Source: Polaribacter sp. Hel1_33_78
GTDB taxonomy: Bacteria > Bacteroidota > Bacteroidia > Flavobacteriales > Flavobacteriaceae
Reading direction: 5' to 3'
Length of the DNA stretch: 64,000 nt
NCBI RefSeq assembly: GCF_900106075.1
Contig: NZ_LT629794.1
Span: 1,406,001 to 1,470,000 of the forward strand
Both the position numbers and the translations under genes were made by a program. Shown one piece after another: positions 1 through 8,674 of the stretch. Each line of letters begins with the position of its first letter. The stretch's first letter is position 1. Under the pieces are notes generated by a model, which had not been told where the DNA came from, searched no databases, and worked only from the letters and a program-made list of their open reading frames with translations.

Positions 1-109
1 TGAAGGGTTTAATTTTAAACAATTGGTTATCAATTAATTATAATTAAAATAGTGATATTGGTTTTTATTGATTCAATAAATCAATGTCACAATGACAGAT
101 ATACAGAAA

Positions 110-2563
110 ATGAGCAAAACAAAGATTATAAAGTTAGACAGTTTGTCGTTTCAAAACATCATGAACGAAGATGCTGAATTAATCCCATTAATGACGCCAG
201 AAGATGAAGAAATCATCAATAAAGAGAGCGTTCCTGCAATGTTGCCAATTCTTCCGTTAAGAAATACCGTTCTATTTCCAGGAGTTGTAATTCCTATTAC
301 GGCCGGAAGGGATAAATCCATTCAATTAATTAAAGATGCCAATAAAGGTGATAAAATAATTGGAGTAGTAGCACAAAAAAATGAAGAAGAAGAAGACCCT
401 GGTTTAAAAGATATACATACAACGGGTGTTGTGGCACAAATTTTACGTGTGTTAAAAATGCCTGATGGAAATACAACTGTTATCATTCAGGGAAAAAAAC
501 GTTTTGAAATTGATCAAATTATTCAGGATGAACCTTATTTAAAGGCAACTGTAAAAGAAGCTGTAGATGATAGAAGTATTGAAGACAAAAAAGAGTTCGA
601 TGCAATTATAGATTCTATTAAAGAACAAGCTTTAGAGGTTATTAAGGAAAACCCAATGTTACCTTCAGAAGCTTCATTCGCGATTAAAAATATTCAATCC
701 AATTCGTTTTTAGTCAATTTTATTGCTTCTAACATGGATTTAAGTGTAATGCATAAACAAGTAATTTTAGAAAAAGACAATCTAAAAGAACGAGCTTTAT
801 TAACACTCAAAAACTTAAACAAAGAGCTACAGAAATTACAATTACGTAATGACATTCAATCTAAAACACGTGAAGATTTAGATCAACAACAACGTGAATA
901 TTATTTAAATCAGCAGTTAAAAACGATTCAAGAAGAATTAGGAGGCGTTTCTAATGATGAAGAATTGGAAGAAATGCGCAAGCAGGCCAAAAAGAAAAAG
1001 TGGACTAAAGAAGTAGGAGAGACCTTTGATAAAGAACTGGCTCGTTTGCGAAGAATGAATCCACAAGCTGCAGAATATGGTGTGCAAAGAAGCTATTTAG
1101 AATTATTATTAGAATTACCTTGGGGCATTTATTCTGAAGACAAATTCGATTTGAAGCATGCTACCAAAGTTTTAGATCGAGATCACTTTGGTTTAGAAAA
1201 AGTAAAAGAAAGAATTATAGAACACTTAGCTGTTTTAAAATTAAGAGGTGATATGAAATCACCTATTATCTGTTTATATGGCCCTCCAGGAGTTGGTAAA
1301 ACTTCTTTGGGGAAATCTGTTGCGGAAGCTTTAGGGCGCAAATATGTTAGAATGTCTTTAGGTGGTTTACGTGATGAAGCAGAAATTAGAGGACATAGAA
1401 AAACTTATATTGGCGCAATGCCGGGTCGTTTAATTCAGAATTTAAAAAAATCAGGAACTTCAAACCCTGTTTTTGTGTTAGACGAAATAGATAAATTAGG
1501 TCAAAGTCACCAAGGCGATCCATCTTCAGCGATGCTAGAAGTATTAGATCCTGAGCAAAATGAGGCTTTTTATGACAATTATTTGGAAGTTGGTTATGAT
1601 TTATCGAAAGTACTTTTTATTGCTACAGCAAATAATTTAGGTCAAATTCCTTGGGCTTTGCGTGATAGAATGGAAATTATAAATGTTTCTGGTTATACAA
1701 TTGAGGAAAAAATAGAAATCGCCAAAAGACATTTATTACCAAAACAATTAAAAGAACACGGTTTAACAACTAAAGATATTAAGTTAGGAAAAAAACAAAT
1801 TGAACAAATTGTTGAAGGTTACACGCGTGAGTCAGGAGTTCGTGGTTTAGAAAAGAAGATTGCAAAAGTGGTTCGTTTTGCAGCTAAATCTATCGCACTA
1901 GAGGAAGAATATGATATCGCTGTATCTTCAGAAAAAATAGAAGATATTTTAGGAACCCCAAGAAATAGAGATAAATTTGAAAATAATGATGTTGCTGGTG
2001 TAGTTACAGGTTTAGCATGGACGCAGGTTGGAGGTGATATTTTATTTATAGAATCTATTTTATCAAAAGGAAAAGGAACACTTTCTATTACAGGTAATTT
2101 AGGAACTGTAATGAAAGAATCGGCAACAATTGCATTACAATATATAAAATCCAATGCGGAAGAATTTGGTATTAAACCAGAAATTTTAGAAAAGTACAAT
2201 GTCCATATTCACGTTCCTGAGGGAGCAACACCAAAAGATGGGCCTAGTGCAGGTATCACCATGTTAACCTCTTTAGTCTCCTCTTATACACAACGTAAAA
2301 TTAAGAATAAATTAGCCATGACTGGCGAAATTACCTTGCGTGGAAAAGTATTACCTGTTGGCGGAATTAAAGAAAAAATATTAGCTGCTAAAAGAGCAAA
2401 TATTAAGGAAATTATTTTGTGCAAGGACAATGAAAAAGATATTTTAGAAATAAAAGAGAGCTATTTAAAGGGCTTAACTTTTCATTATGTAACCGACATG
2501 AAAGAGGTCATAGAATTGGCGCTCACAAAACAAAAAGTAAAAAACGCTAAGAAATTAGTCTAA
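110..2563 (+). CDS. lon: ATP-dependent protease Lon (endopeptidase La)
   Basis: Cytosolic AAA+ serine protease that degrades misfolded and regulatory proteins. The N-terminal substrate-binding domain opens with the typical [16 protein letters not shown] stretch. A Walker A motif GPPGVGKT lies near residue 390 and Walker B (VFVLDEIDK) follows. The C-terminal protease domain has the catalytic serine in DGPSAG near residue 713 and the lysine of the dyad in GGIKEK about 43 residues later. Length (817 aa) is normal. An ATG at 92 would add six residues; the ATG at 110 is preferred because family members usually begin at MSKxK. It is monocistronic and followed directly by a hairpin terminator. The neighbouring mazG is convergent. 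Confidence 0.97.
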   Translation: MSKTKIIKLDSLSFQNIMNEDAELIPLMTPEDEEIINKESVPAMLPILPLRNTVLFPGVVIPITAGRDKSIQLIKDANKGDKIIGVVAQKNEEEEDPGLKDIHTTGVVAQILRVLKMPDGNTTVIIQGKKRFEIDQIIQDEPYLKATVKEAVDDRSIEDKKEFDAIIDSIKEQALEVIKENPMLPSEASFAIKNIQSNSFLVNFIASNMDLSVMHKQVILEKDNLKERALLTLKNLNKELQKLQLRNDIQSKTREDLDQQQREYYLNQQLKTIQEELGGVSNDEELEEMRKQAKKKKWTKEVGETFDKELARLRRMNPQAAEYGVQRSYLELLLELPWGIYSEDKFDLKHATKVLDRDHFGLEKVKERIIEHLAVLKLRGDMKSPIICLYGPPGVGKTSLGKSVAEALGRKYVRMSLGGLRDEAEIRGHRKTYIGAMPGRLIQNLKKSGTSNPVFVLDEIDKLGQSHQGDPSSAMLEVLDPEQNEAFYDNYLEVGYDLSKVLFIATANNLGQIPWALRDRMEIINVSGYTIEEKIEIAKRHLLPKQLKEHGLTTKDIKLGKKQIEQIVEGYTRESGVRGLEKKIAKVVRFAAKSIALEEEYDIAVSSEKIEDILGTPRNRDKFENNDVAGVVTGLAWTQVGGDILFIESILSKGKGTLSITGNLGTVMKESATIALQYIKSNAEEFGIKPEILEKYNVHIHVPEGATPKDGPSAGITMLTSLVSSYTQRKIKNKLAMTGEITLRGKVLPVGGIKEKILAAKRANIKEIILCKDNEKDILEIKESYLKGLTFHYVTDMKEVIELALTKQKVKNAKKLV

Positions 2564-2567
2564 ATTT

Positions 2568-2597
2568 AAAAGCCTCCTAATTGGAGGCTTTTTTTAT
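2568..2597 (+). terminator. Intrinsic terminator after lon
   Basis: A nine-base stem, AAAGCCTCC with GGAGGCTTT, encloses a five-base loop and runs into a T tract, a few bases after the lon stop codon. The run of A before the stem means it may also serve the convergent mazG transcript. Confidence 0.88.
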
Positions 2598-2620
2598 TTT
2601 AATAAAAAAGTGTGGAAAAT

Positions 2621-3400
2621 TTATTTAAAAAAATCTTTAGATTTTTCCCAGTAAACATCCATCTCAGTTAAGGTCAAGTCCGAAAGTTGTGTACCATCAT
2701 CCTTGGCAGCTTGTTCTAAATATTGAAAACGATTTATAAATTTTTTGTTCGTTTTTTCTAGAGCATTTTCAGGATTTACGCCAATAAATCGAGCGTAATT
2801 AATCATGGAAAACAAGACATCTCCAAATTCTTTTTCAATGTCTTCTTTATTTTCCTTCTTTATTTCTTCATTTAGTTCAGAGAGTTCTTCTTGTACTTTT
2901 TCCCAAACTTGTTCTGGTTTTTCCCAATCAAATCCAACACCTGCAACTTTATCTTGTATTCTATTCGCTTTTACAATGGCGGGTAGACCTTTAGGAACGC
3001 CTTCTAAAACAGAGTTTTTACCTTCCTTTAGCTTTAATTGTTCCCAATTACGTTTTACATCTTCCTCATTCTCCACTTTTACATCCCCATAAATGTGAGG
3101 ATGTCTATGAATTAATTTATCAGAAATAGAGTTAGCAACATCCCCAATATCAAAAGCATTTTTTTCACTTCCAATTTTTGCGTAAAAAACAATGTGCAAG
3201 AGAACATCTCCTAATTCTTTTTTAATTTCTTGCAAATCATTATCAAGAATAGCATCAGCCAATTCATACGTCTCTTCTATTGTTAAATGACGTAAACTTT
3301 CTAATGTTTGTTTTTTATCCCAAGGACACTTCTCACGAAGTTCGTCCATTATATCTAACAAACGATTAAAAGCTGCTAATTGATCTTTTCTTGTATTCAA
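2621..3400 (-). CDS. mazG: Nucleoside triphosphate pyrophosphohydrolase MazG
   Basis: Hydrolyses (d)NTPs to the monophosphate and pyrophosphate, a house-cleaning and stringency-related activity. Two MazG repeats are visible. The first has PWDKKQTLESLRHLTIEETYE followed by KKELGDVLLHIV; the second has ELSELNEEI followed by EKEFGDVLFSMINY. These carry the EExxE and ExxD metal-binding patterns. Length, about 259 aa, fits the two-domain form. The frame is open back to an ATG at 3442 inside the upstream gene, but homologues begin at MNTRxxQL, which points to the TTG at 3400, just after the upstream stop codon. It is the last gene of the def-DUF5606-mazG run. Confidence 0.93.
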   Translation of the reverse strand: MNTRKDQLAAFNRLLDIMDELREKCPWDKKQTLESLRHLTIEETYELADAILDNDLQEIKKELGDVLLHIVFYAKIGSEKNAFDIGDVANSISDKLIHRHPHIYGDVKVENEEDVKRNWEQLKLKEGKNSVLEGVPKGLPAIVKANRIQDKVAGVGFDWEKPEQVWEKVQEELSELNEEIKKENKEDIEKEFGDVLFSMINYARFIGVNPENALEKTNKKFINRFQYLEQAAKDDGTQLSDLTLTEMDVYWEKSKDFFK

Positions 3401-3413
3401 AATGATAAAGTGA

Positions 3414-3839
3414 TTATGCTTCTTCAGCTTTTTCTTCAGCAATCTCTTCTTTAATTGCAGAAAAGTCTAAACCAGCATTTACTAGTAAGTTAAACCACTG
3501 AATTACTTTTTTTATGTTAGAAGTGTATACTCTTTCATCATCATAATTTGGCAAAACTTCAGCAAAAAATGCCGCTAATTTTTTACCACTTTCTTTGTGA
3601 GAAATTGCTTCTGTACCTTCAGTTTTTTCAAACATAGATTTAAAGATTTCTAATAAAGGTACATCTTCTTCAAACGTATAAATTGCAATGTTTTCTAACA
3701 AACTTACATTTTGAGTTGAGTTAATTGCCAAACGTTTTTTGTCTGTCAAAGACTCAACGATAATTGAATTTTTAGATTGTGATATTACTTGAAATAAACC
3801 AGGTTTACCAGTAACCGAAATAATTTTACTAAATTCCAT
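3414..3839 (-). CDS. DUF5606 family conserved protein
   Basis: A 141-aa protein of a family found throughout Flavobacteriia. It starts with the characteristic MEFSKIISVTGKPGLFQVI block, a short beta-rich N-terminal region, followed by an alpha-helical part with VLPNYDDERVY and KVIQWFNLL. The C-terminus is rich in Glu, Lys and Ala. No signal peptide or membrane segment is seen, so it is probably cytosolic. The beta-rich start suggests an SH3/KOW-like fold, which is inference only. It sits between def and mazG on the same strand with short gaps, so it is probably co-transcribed. Function unknown. Confidence 0.88.
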   Translation of the reverse strand: MEFSKIISVTGKPGLFQVISQSKNSIIVESLTDKKRLAINSTQNVSLLENIAIYTFEEDVPLLEIFKSMFEKTEGTEAISHKESGKKLAAFFAEVLPNYDDERVYTSNIKKVIQWFNLLVNAGLDFSAIKEEIAEEKAEEA

Positions 3840-3866
3840 ATGTATATTTTTTATGTCTTTGAAAGA

Positions 3867-4457
3867 CTATTTACCTTTTTTTAAATTAGGAAAGCGCATT
3901 CTATAATCAGCATTAATTTTTCCTTTAGAAATATTTTCTAATTTCTTTTTGATTAATCTTTTTTTAAGTGTTGAAAGTTTGTCCGTAAATAATACTCCTT
4001 CAATATGATCAAATTCATGTTGAAAAACTCTAGCAGCCAATCCTTCTAAAACTTCTGTATGTGTTTTAAAATCTTCATCTTGATATTCTAAGGTTACTTT
4101 TGGCTGACGATATACATCTTGACGGACATCTGGTATACTTAAACAACCTTCATTAAATACCCATTCTTCACCTTCTTCTTTTAGAATTTTAGGATTGATA
4201 AAAACTCTATTAAACGTCTTTAAAACTTCCCTTTCTTTTTCATCTAAATCTTCATCTTCAGCAAAAGGAGAAGCATCAATTAAAAATAAACGAATTGATT
4301 TTCCAATTTGTGGAGCCGCCAAACCAACACCAGAAGCATTGTACATGGTTTCTTTCATATTGATAATTAATTCCTTTAGATTTGGATAATCTATGTCAAT
4401 CTCGATGCCTGTTTTTCTAAGAACGGGATCTCCGTAAGCAACAATAGGTAAAATCAT
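3867..4457 (-). CDS. def: Peptide deformylase
   Basis: Removes the formyl group from the N-terminal methionine of new proteins, using a bound metal ion. All three family motifs are intact: GVGLAAPQIG (about residues 43-52), EGCLS with metal-ligand Cys105, and QHEFDH with His147, catalytic Glu148 and His151. Length 196 aa is typical of the type 1 enzyme. The acidic insertion near residues 67-76 (AEDEDLDEKE) is common in the Bacteroidota form. A -7 element lies just upstream, making this the probable first gene of def-DUF5606-mazG. Confidence 0.96.
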   Translation of the reverse strand: MILPIVAYGDPVLRKTGIEIDIDYPNLKELIINMKETMYNASGVGLAAPQIGKSIRLFLIDASPFAEDEDLDEKEREVLKTFNRVFINPKILKEEGEEWVFNEGCLSIPDVRQDVYRQPKVTLEYQDEDFKTHTEVLEGLAARVFQHEFDHIEGVLFTDKLSTLKKRLIKKKLENISKGKINADYRMRFPNLKKGK

Positions 4458-4477
4458 TTTTGTCTTTTTAATTACTG

Positions 4478-4485
4478 CAAAAATA
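4478..4485 (-). promoter_or_regulatory. Putative -7 element for the def operon
   Basis: On the minus strand this reads TATTTTTG, matching TAnnTTTG. Nineteen bases upstream there is TTTT, one base off the usual TTTG. The def start codon is about 20 bases downstream. Confidence 0.5.
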
Positions 4486-4508
4486 CAAAGTTTGTAACTT
4501 GAATAAAA

Positions 4509-4919
4509 CTATTTATTATATAAAAATGACTGAAGAATGATCGTTGCGCTTATTTCATCAACTAAAGCTTTGTTTCTGCGCTGGTTTTTATTCAAACCAC
4601 CATCAATCATTGTTTGAAAAGCCATTTTAGAAGTAAAACGTTCATCCACTCTTTGCACTGAGATTTGTGGTATTACTTTGGATAGTTTTTTTAGAAAAGG
4701 AAGGATTAAGGCTTCACTTTCACTATCAGAGTTATCCATTTGTTTTGGTTTTCCAACTAAAAAAAGCTCTACTTTTTCTTTAGAGGTATAGTCTTTTAAA
4801 AATAAAATTAATTCCTCAGTATTTACTGTCGTTAAACCAGAAGCAATAATTTGTAGTTCGTCTGTAACTGCAATTCCTGTTCTTTTTTTTCCAAAATCGA
4901 TGGCTAAAATTCTTCCCAA
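4509..4919 (-). CDS. ruvX: Putative Holliday junction resolvase RuvX (YqgF)
   Basis: An RNase H-fold nuclease, implicated in Holliday junction resolution and in some bacteria in 16S rRNA 5' processing. The first catalytic Asp sits in ILAIDFGKKRTG (residues 4-15), and the conserved VDERFTS block is near residue 92. The C-terminal part DEISATIILQSFL carries the last acidic site. Length 136 aa is normal. The start codon is TTG (minus strand, 4919-4917), supported by the family N-terminus MGRILAID. A TATTTTTG promoter element lies about 18 bases upstream. Confidence 0.94.
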   Translation of the reverse strand: MGRILAIDFGKKRTGIAVTDELQIIASGLTTVNTEELILFLKDYTSKEKVELFLVGKPKQMDNSDSESEALILPFLKKLSKVIPQISVQRVDERFTSKMAFQTMIDGGLNKNQRRNKALVDEISATIILQSFLYNK

Positions 4920-4936
4920 TCTGTATACTATTTATG

Positions 4937-4944
4937 CAAAAATA
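4937..4944 (-). promoter_or_regulatory. Putative -7 element for ruvX
   Basis: The minus strand reads TATTTTTG here, about 18 bases before the TTG start of ruvX, giving a very short leader. No clear -33 TTTG is seen at the ideal spacing. Confidence 0.5.
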
Positions 4945-5079
4945 TAGTTTATACTTTTAATAGTAATAATTAAAGAGAATATTATCAAGAAGTTCGTTGA
5001 AATTAGTTCTTGGATTTTAAACAAAGAAGAAATATATGTTTAAAAAATGTATATTCGCCTGAGATTTTACAGATAAATT

Positions 5080-5087
5080 TATATTTG
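5080..5087 (+). promoter_or_regulatory. Putative -7 element for dapD
   Basis: TATATTTG, a perfect match to TAnnTTTG, lies 18 bases before the ATG at 5106. Its position argues against the in-frame ATG further upstream at 5010, which would lie before the promoter. Confidence 0.55.
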
Positions 5088-5105
5088 CAAAAAGTAAAGT
5101 TTAAA

Positions 5106-5921
5106 ATGAAAGAAATTAGAAAAATTATAGAATCAGCTTGGGAAAATCGTGATTTATTAAAAGAAGAAAAAACTATTAGTACAATTCGAAAAGTAGTTGA
5201 TTTATTAGATAAAGGTGAATTAAGAGTTGCAGAGCCCATTGAAGATGGATGGCAAGTAAATGAATGGGTTAAAAAAGCAGTTGTTTTATATTTTCCAATT
5301 CAAAAAATGGAAACTTTAGAAGCTGGTATTTTTGAATATCATGATAAAATTCCTTTAAAAAGAAACTTTGCAGAAAGAGGAATTAGAGTGGTGCCAAATG
5401 CTGTTGCCAGACATGGTGCATATATTGCTTCGGGAACTATTTTAATGCCAAGTTATGTAAATATCGGTGCTTACGTGGATAAAGGAACGATGGTGGATAC
5501 TTGGGCTACAGTTGGTTCTTGTGCACAAATTGGTAAAAATGTTCATTTATCTGGTGGCGTAGGAATTGGTGGTGTTTTAGAACCATTACAAGCTGCACCA
5601 GTAATTATTGAAGACGGCGCTTTTATAGGGTCTAGATGTATTGTTGTTGAGGGAGTGAGAGTAGAGAAAGAAGCTGTTTTAGGCGCAAATGTTGTGCTAA
5701 CAATGAGTACTAAAATTATAGATGTTACTGGAGTTGAGCCTATAGAAATGAAAGGAAGAGTTCCAGCAAGATCGGTTGTAATTCCTGGAAGTTATACTAA
5801 GAAATTTGCAGCAGGAGAATACAATGTACCATGTGCATTAATTATTGGAAAAAGAAAAGAAAGTACCAACAAAAAAACTTCTTTAAACGAAGCATTGCGC
5901 GAATATGACGTTGCTGTTTAA
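5106..5921 (+). CDS. dapD: Tetrahydrodipicolinate N-succinyltransferase DapD
   Basis: Transfers a succinyl group from succinyl-CoA to tetrahydrodipicolinate in the lysine/meso-diaminopimelate pathway, feeding peptidoglycan synthesis. The N-terminal helical domain contains ESAWENRDLL and GWQVNEWVKKAV. The rest is a left-handed beta-helix of hexapeptide repeats (for example ASGTILMPSYVNIGAYVDKGT). Length 271 aa matches the family. The frame is open back to 5010, but the ATG at 5106 matches the family N-terminus MKEIRKIIESAW and lies after a promoter element. It heads a rightward run with three glycan genes. Confidence 0.96.
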   Translation: MKEIRKIIESAWENRDLLKEEKTISTIRKVVDLLDKGELRVAEPIEDGWQVNEWVKKAVVLYFPIQKMETLEAGIFEYHDKIPLKRNFAERGIRVVPNAVARHGAYIASGTILMPSYVNIGAYVDKGTMVDTWATVGSCAQIGKNVHLSGGVGIGGVLEPLQAAPVIIEDGAFIGSRCIVVEGVRVEKEAVLGANVVLTMSTKIIDVTGVEPIEMKGRVPARSVVIPGSYTKKFAAGEYNVPCALIIGKRKESTNKKTSLNEALREYDVAV

Positions 5922-5935
5922 GATTTGAAAAGGCT

Positions 5936-6694
5936 ATGACAAAGATTACTGCTATTATCCCCACTTTAAATGAAGAAATTCATATTTCTAACGCTATAAA
6001 ATCAGTGAGCTTTGCTGATGAGATTATTGTAATAGATTCTTTTAGTAAGGATAATACAGTAGCGCTGGCAGAAAAGCATAATGTGAAAATTATCAAACGT
6101 AAGTTTGATGATTTTTCTTCTCAAAAAAACTTTGCAATAGACCAGGCTAAATATCCTTGGATTTATATTTTAGACACGGATGAAAGAGTTACACCAGAAG
6201 TTGAAAATGAGATTCTGGAAGCCGTTAAAAACCCAAAAGATTTTGTTGGTTTCAATGTGCGAAGGACTTTTTTCTTTTGTGGAAGTAAAATTAATTACGG
6301 AGGTTGTCAAAGAGATAAAGTGATTCGTTTATTTTTAAAAGAACATTGCAAGTATTCTGGGGTTGTTCATGAAAGAATAGTTGCAAATGGAAAAGTAGGT
6401 TTTTTTAAAAATAAGATAGATCATTATTCTTACAAAAGCTATGATCATTATATTTCCAAAATGAATCATTATGGCCAATTAAGAGCTCAGCAATTTTTTG
6501 AAGAAGGACGAACAGTAAATCTATTTCATATTCTAATTAAACCACCTGCGCGGTTTTTTATTCATTATATTGTTAGGCTTGGGTTTTTAGATGGATTTCC
6601 TGGTTTTGTTTTTGCAAAAACGCAAGCATACGGAGTTTTAACAAAATACATAAAGCTTTGGTTGTTAAATAGAAATGCCACTAATGAGCGATAA
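5936..6694 (+). CDS. Glycosyltransferase family 2, LPS-core type
   Basis: A GT-A fold enzyme, likely adding a sugar to a lipid-linked or core oligosaccharide at the cytoplasmic face. The N-terminus ITAIIPTLNEEIHISNAIKS and the metal-binding ILDTDERV near residue 80 are diagnostic of GT2. The C-terminal portion (KNKIDHYSYKSYDHYISKM and the FFIHYIVRLGFLDGFPGFV segment) resembles the WaaE/KdtX branch that acts on the LPS core. Length 252 aa is normal for that branch. It follows dapD by 14 bases and overlaps the next glycosyltransferase, so the block is probably one transcript. The donor and acceptor sugars cannot be deduced. Confidence 0.88.
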   Translation: MTKITAIIPTLNEEIHISNAIKSVSFADEIIVIDSFSKDNTVALAEKHNVKIIKRKFDDFSSQKNFAIDQAKYPWIYILDTDERVTPEVENEILEAVKNPKDFVGFNVRRTFFFCGSKINYGGCQRDKVIRLFLKEHCKYSGVVHERIVANGKVGFFKNKIDHYSYKSYDHYISKMNHYGQLRAQQFFEEGRTVNLFHILIKPPARFFIHYIVRLGFLDGFPGFVFAKTQAYGVLTKYIKLWLLNRNATNER

Positions 6695-7658
6695 TTTTAA
6701 GCAAAATATTTCTATAATTATTGTAAACTATAAAAGTTGGAAGCCATTAGAGTTATGCCTAAAATCAATTACAGACATTTCTTTTCATAATTTGAATATT
6801 GAAACTATTGTTGTAGACAACTGTTCAAACGATAATTATTTTAGTGTTTTTCAATTAAAATTTCCAAGTGTTTCTTTTTCTCTAAATTCTGGTAATAATG
6901 GTTTTGCAAATGCTTGTAATTTGGGCGCTAAAAAAGCATCAGGAGAATTTTTGCTTTTTTTAAATCCTGATACGATTATAAACAAAATGGCCATTGAAAA
7001 AATGCATAATTATTTATTAGAAAATTCTAATATTGGTTTAGTTTCTTGTTTGCAAAAAAATAGTGATGGTTCTTATGAAAAAAGCTTTCGTTTTTTTCCT
7101 TCGTTTAAAACAATATTTGGTATTGTTAGAGCAATAAATGGGAAACAACTTCGTAAAAATATTATCAGAAAAAATAATATATTATTTCCAGATTGGGTTT
7201 CTGGAGCAGTTGTTTTAATTTCTATAAATTGGTTTGATAAAATACAGGGATGGAATGAAGATTATTGGATGTATTTTGAAGATGTAGATTTGTCTAAAAA
7301 AGTTGCTGATTTAGGAGGAGAGATTGCATTATTAGAAAATGTAGAAATTATACATAATCATGGTGGTTCTTCTAGAATTAATATTAAAACTGCTGCCATT
7401 ACAAAAACAGAAGTATTAATATCAAAACATGTTTATATTTATAATCATTTTAAAGGATTCCAGTATTTTTTAATTCAATATTCTGTCATAACCACTGTTT
7501 TAATAAGTAAACTTATTTTGGGTATTTTTGGATTTGTATTTTTTTATAAACCAAAATTAAAACTAGAATCAAAAATATTAGTAAATTTAATAGAGTATTA
7601 TTTAAAATCCATACTTAATAGAACTTGGCTAAGTTTTAGGTCAACTAATTTTAAATAA
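6684..7658 (+). CDS. Glycosyltransferase family 2, rhamnosyltransferase-like
   Basis: A 324-aa GT2 enzyme. Recognisable elements are ISIIIVNYKSWKPLELCLKS at the start, the NSGNNGFANACNLGA block, the metal-binding region FLFLNPDTII near residue 95, and WMYFEDVDLSKK. The order matches the WsaE/rhamnosyltransferase-like branch that builds O-antigen or capsule. A hydrophobic stretch near residues 260-290 probably contacts the membrane. The start chosen is the ATG at 6684, which overlaps the preceding stop by 11 bases; an in-frame ATG at 6675 would add three residues. The overlap suggests translational coupling. Confidence 0.85.
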   Translation: MSDNFKQNISIIIVNYKSWKPLELCLKSITDISFHNLNIETIVVDNCSNDNYFSVFQLKFPSVSFSLNSGNNGFANACNLGAKKASGEFLLFLNPDTIINKMAIEKMHNYLLENSNIGLVSCLQKNSDGSYEKSFRFFPSFKTIFGIVRAINGKQLRKNIIRKNNILFPDWVSGAVVLISINWFDKIQGWNEDYWMYFEDVDLSKKVADLGGEIALLENVEIIHNHGGSSRINIKTAAITKTEVLISKHVYIYNHFKGFQYFLIQYSVITTVLISKLILGIFGFVFFYKPKLKLESKILVNLIEYYLKSILNRTWLSFRSTNFK

Positions 7659-7669
7659 AAATTTTTATA

Positions 7670-8644
7670 ATGAAAACAAAAAGTATAATAATTGATGTAG
7701 TTTTTACTTGGGTAGATGGTAAAGATGAAAAATATAGAGACAAGCTATTAAATTATATTCCTAAAGAAAAATCTAAAAATAATGAAGTTAGGGCTTTAAG
7801 TCAAGTACATGAAATTGAGTATGCAGTAAAATCAATTATAAAGCATGCTAAATTTGTTCGTAATATTTTTATAGTAACAGCAGATCAAACACCAGATTTT
7901 TTAAAAGATAAAGAAGAGGCTTCTAAAAAATATCCAAATGTATTTGTTATAAGTCACGATGTTATTTTTGAAGGTTATCATCAATATTTACCAACTTTTA
8001 GTTGTTTACCCATAGAATCTCTCTTATACAAAATACCTGAATTATCAGAACATTTTTTATATGCAAATGATGATTTCTTTTTGTTAAGAGAAGCAAAAAT
8101 TTCTGATTTTTTTATCGATGGAAAACCTGTAATTAGAGGAGAATGGACTTCTTTTTATGAAGATATTTGGTATAAAAAAGTACAAAGTGGTTTTTATAAT
8201 CTTATTAGAAAAGAAGATAAAATAAAGAAATGGGGATTTAAAAAAGGGCAACAAACGATTGCTAAAACTTTAGGTTTTAAAAAATATGTAAGATTAGACC
8301 ATACTATTGCGCCTCTTAAAAAATCTACTTATGATAATTTTTATAAAAAATTTCCTGAATTATTAGATGTAAATATTAAGCACAAGTTTAGGCATCACGA
8401 GCAGTATACAAACCAGTCCTTAGCAAATCATTTAGAAATACAAAAGGACAATTATATTTTGAAAGAAGATTATCAATTAGTGTATTTTCAAAATTATAAT
8501 AAACCTTTATGGTGGCTTAAAAATAGACTTAAAAAAGCTGAAAAAGATAAAAGTAAACTTTTCCTTTGTATGCAAGGATTAGATTTATGCCCCCAAGAAA
8601 AATTAATTTATATAAAAAATTGGCTTTCTAATAAATACGATTAA
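7670..8644 (+). CDS. Stealth family sugar-phosphate transferase
   Basis: The Stealth family includes bacterial capsule hexose-1-phosphate transferases and the animal GlcNAc-1-phosphotransferase GNPTAB. Its conserved regions are visible here: CR1 as DVVFTWVDGKDEKY (residues 9-22), CR2 as SEHFLYANDDFFLLREAKISDFF near residues 125-147, and a His-rich RHHEQYTNQSLANH segment near residue 245 corresponding to CR3/CR4. Length 324 aa is typical. It is the third glycan gene of a tight rightward block, so it probably forms a phosphodiester link in a surface polysaccharide. The sugar substrate is not predictable. Confidence 0.92.
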   Translation: MKTKSIIIDVVFTWVDGKDEKYRDKLLNYIPKEKSKNNEVRALSQVHEIEYAVKSIIKHAKFVRNIFIVTADQTPDFLKDKEEASKKYPNVFVISHDVIFEGYHQYLPTFSCLPIESLLYKIPELSEHFLYANDDFFLLREAKISDFFIDGKPVIRGEWTSFYEDIWYKKVQSGFYNLIRKEDKIKKWGFKKGQQTIAKTLGFKKYVRLDHTIAPLKKSTYDNFYKKFPELLDVNIKHKFRHHEQYTNQSLANHLEIQKDNYILKEDYQLVYFQNYNKPLWWLKNRLKKAEKDKSKLFLCMQGLDLCPQEKLIYIKNWLSNKYD

Positions 8645-8674
8645 TTCATCTACGTAAATAACACATCTAAAATA

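Noticed and set aside
1819..2199. A 126-codon minus-strand frame inside lon
   Set aside because: It is antisense to a well-conserved part of Lon and encodes no recognisable protein.
5010..5105. N-terminal extension of dapD
   Set aside because: The extra 32 residues are not like the family and would begin upstream of the promoter element at 5080.
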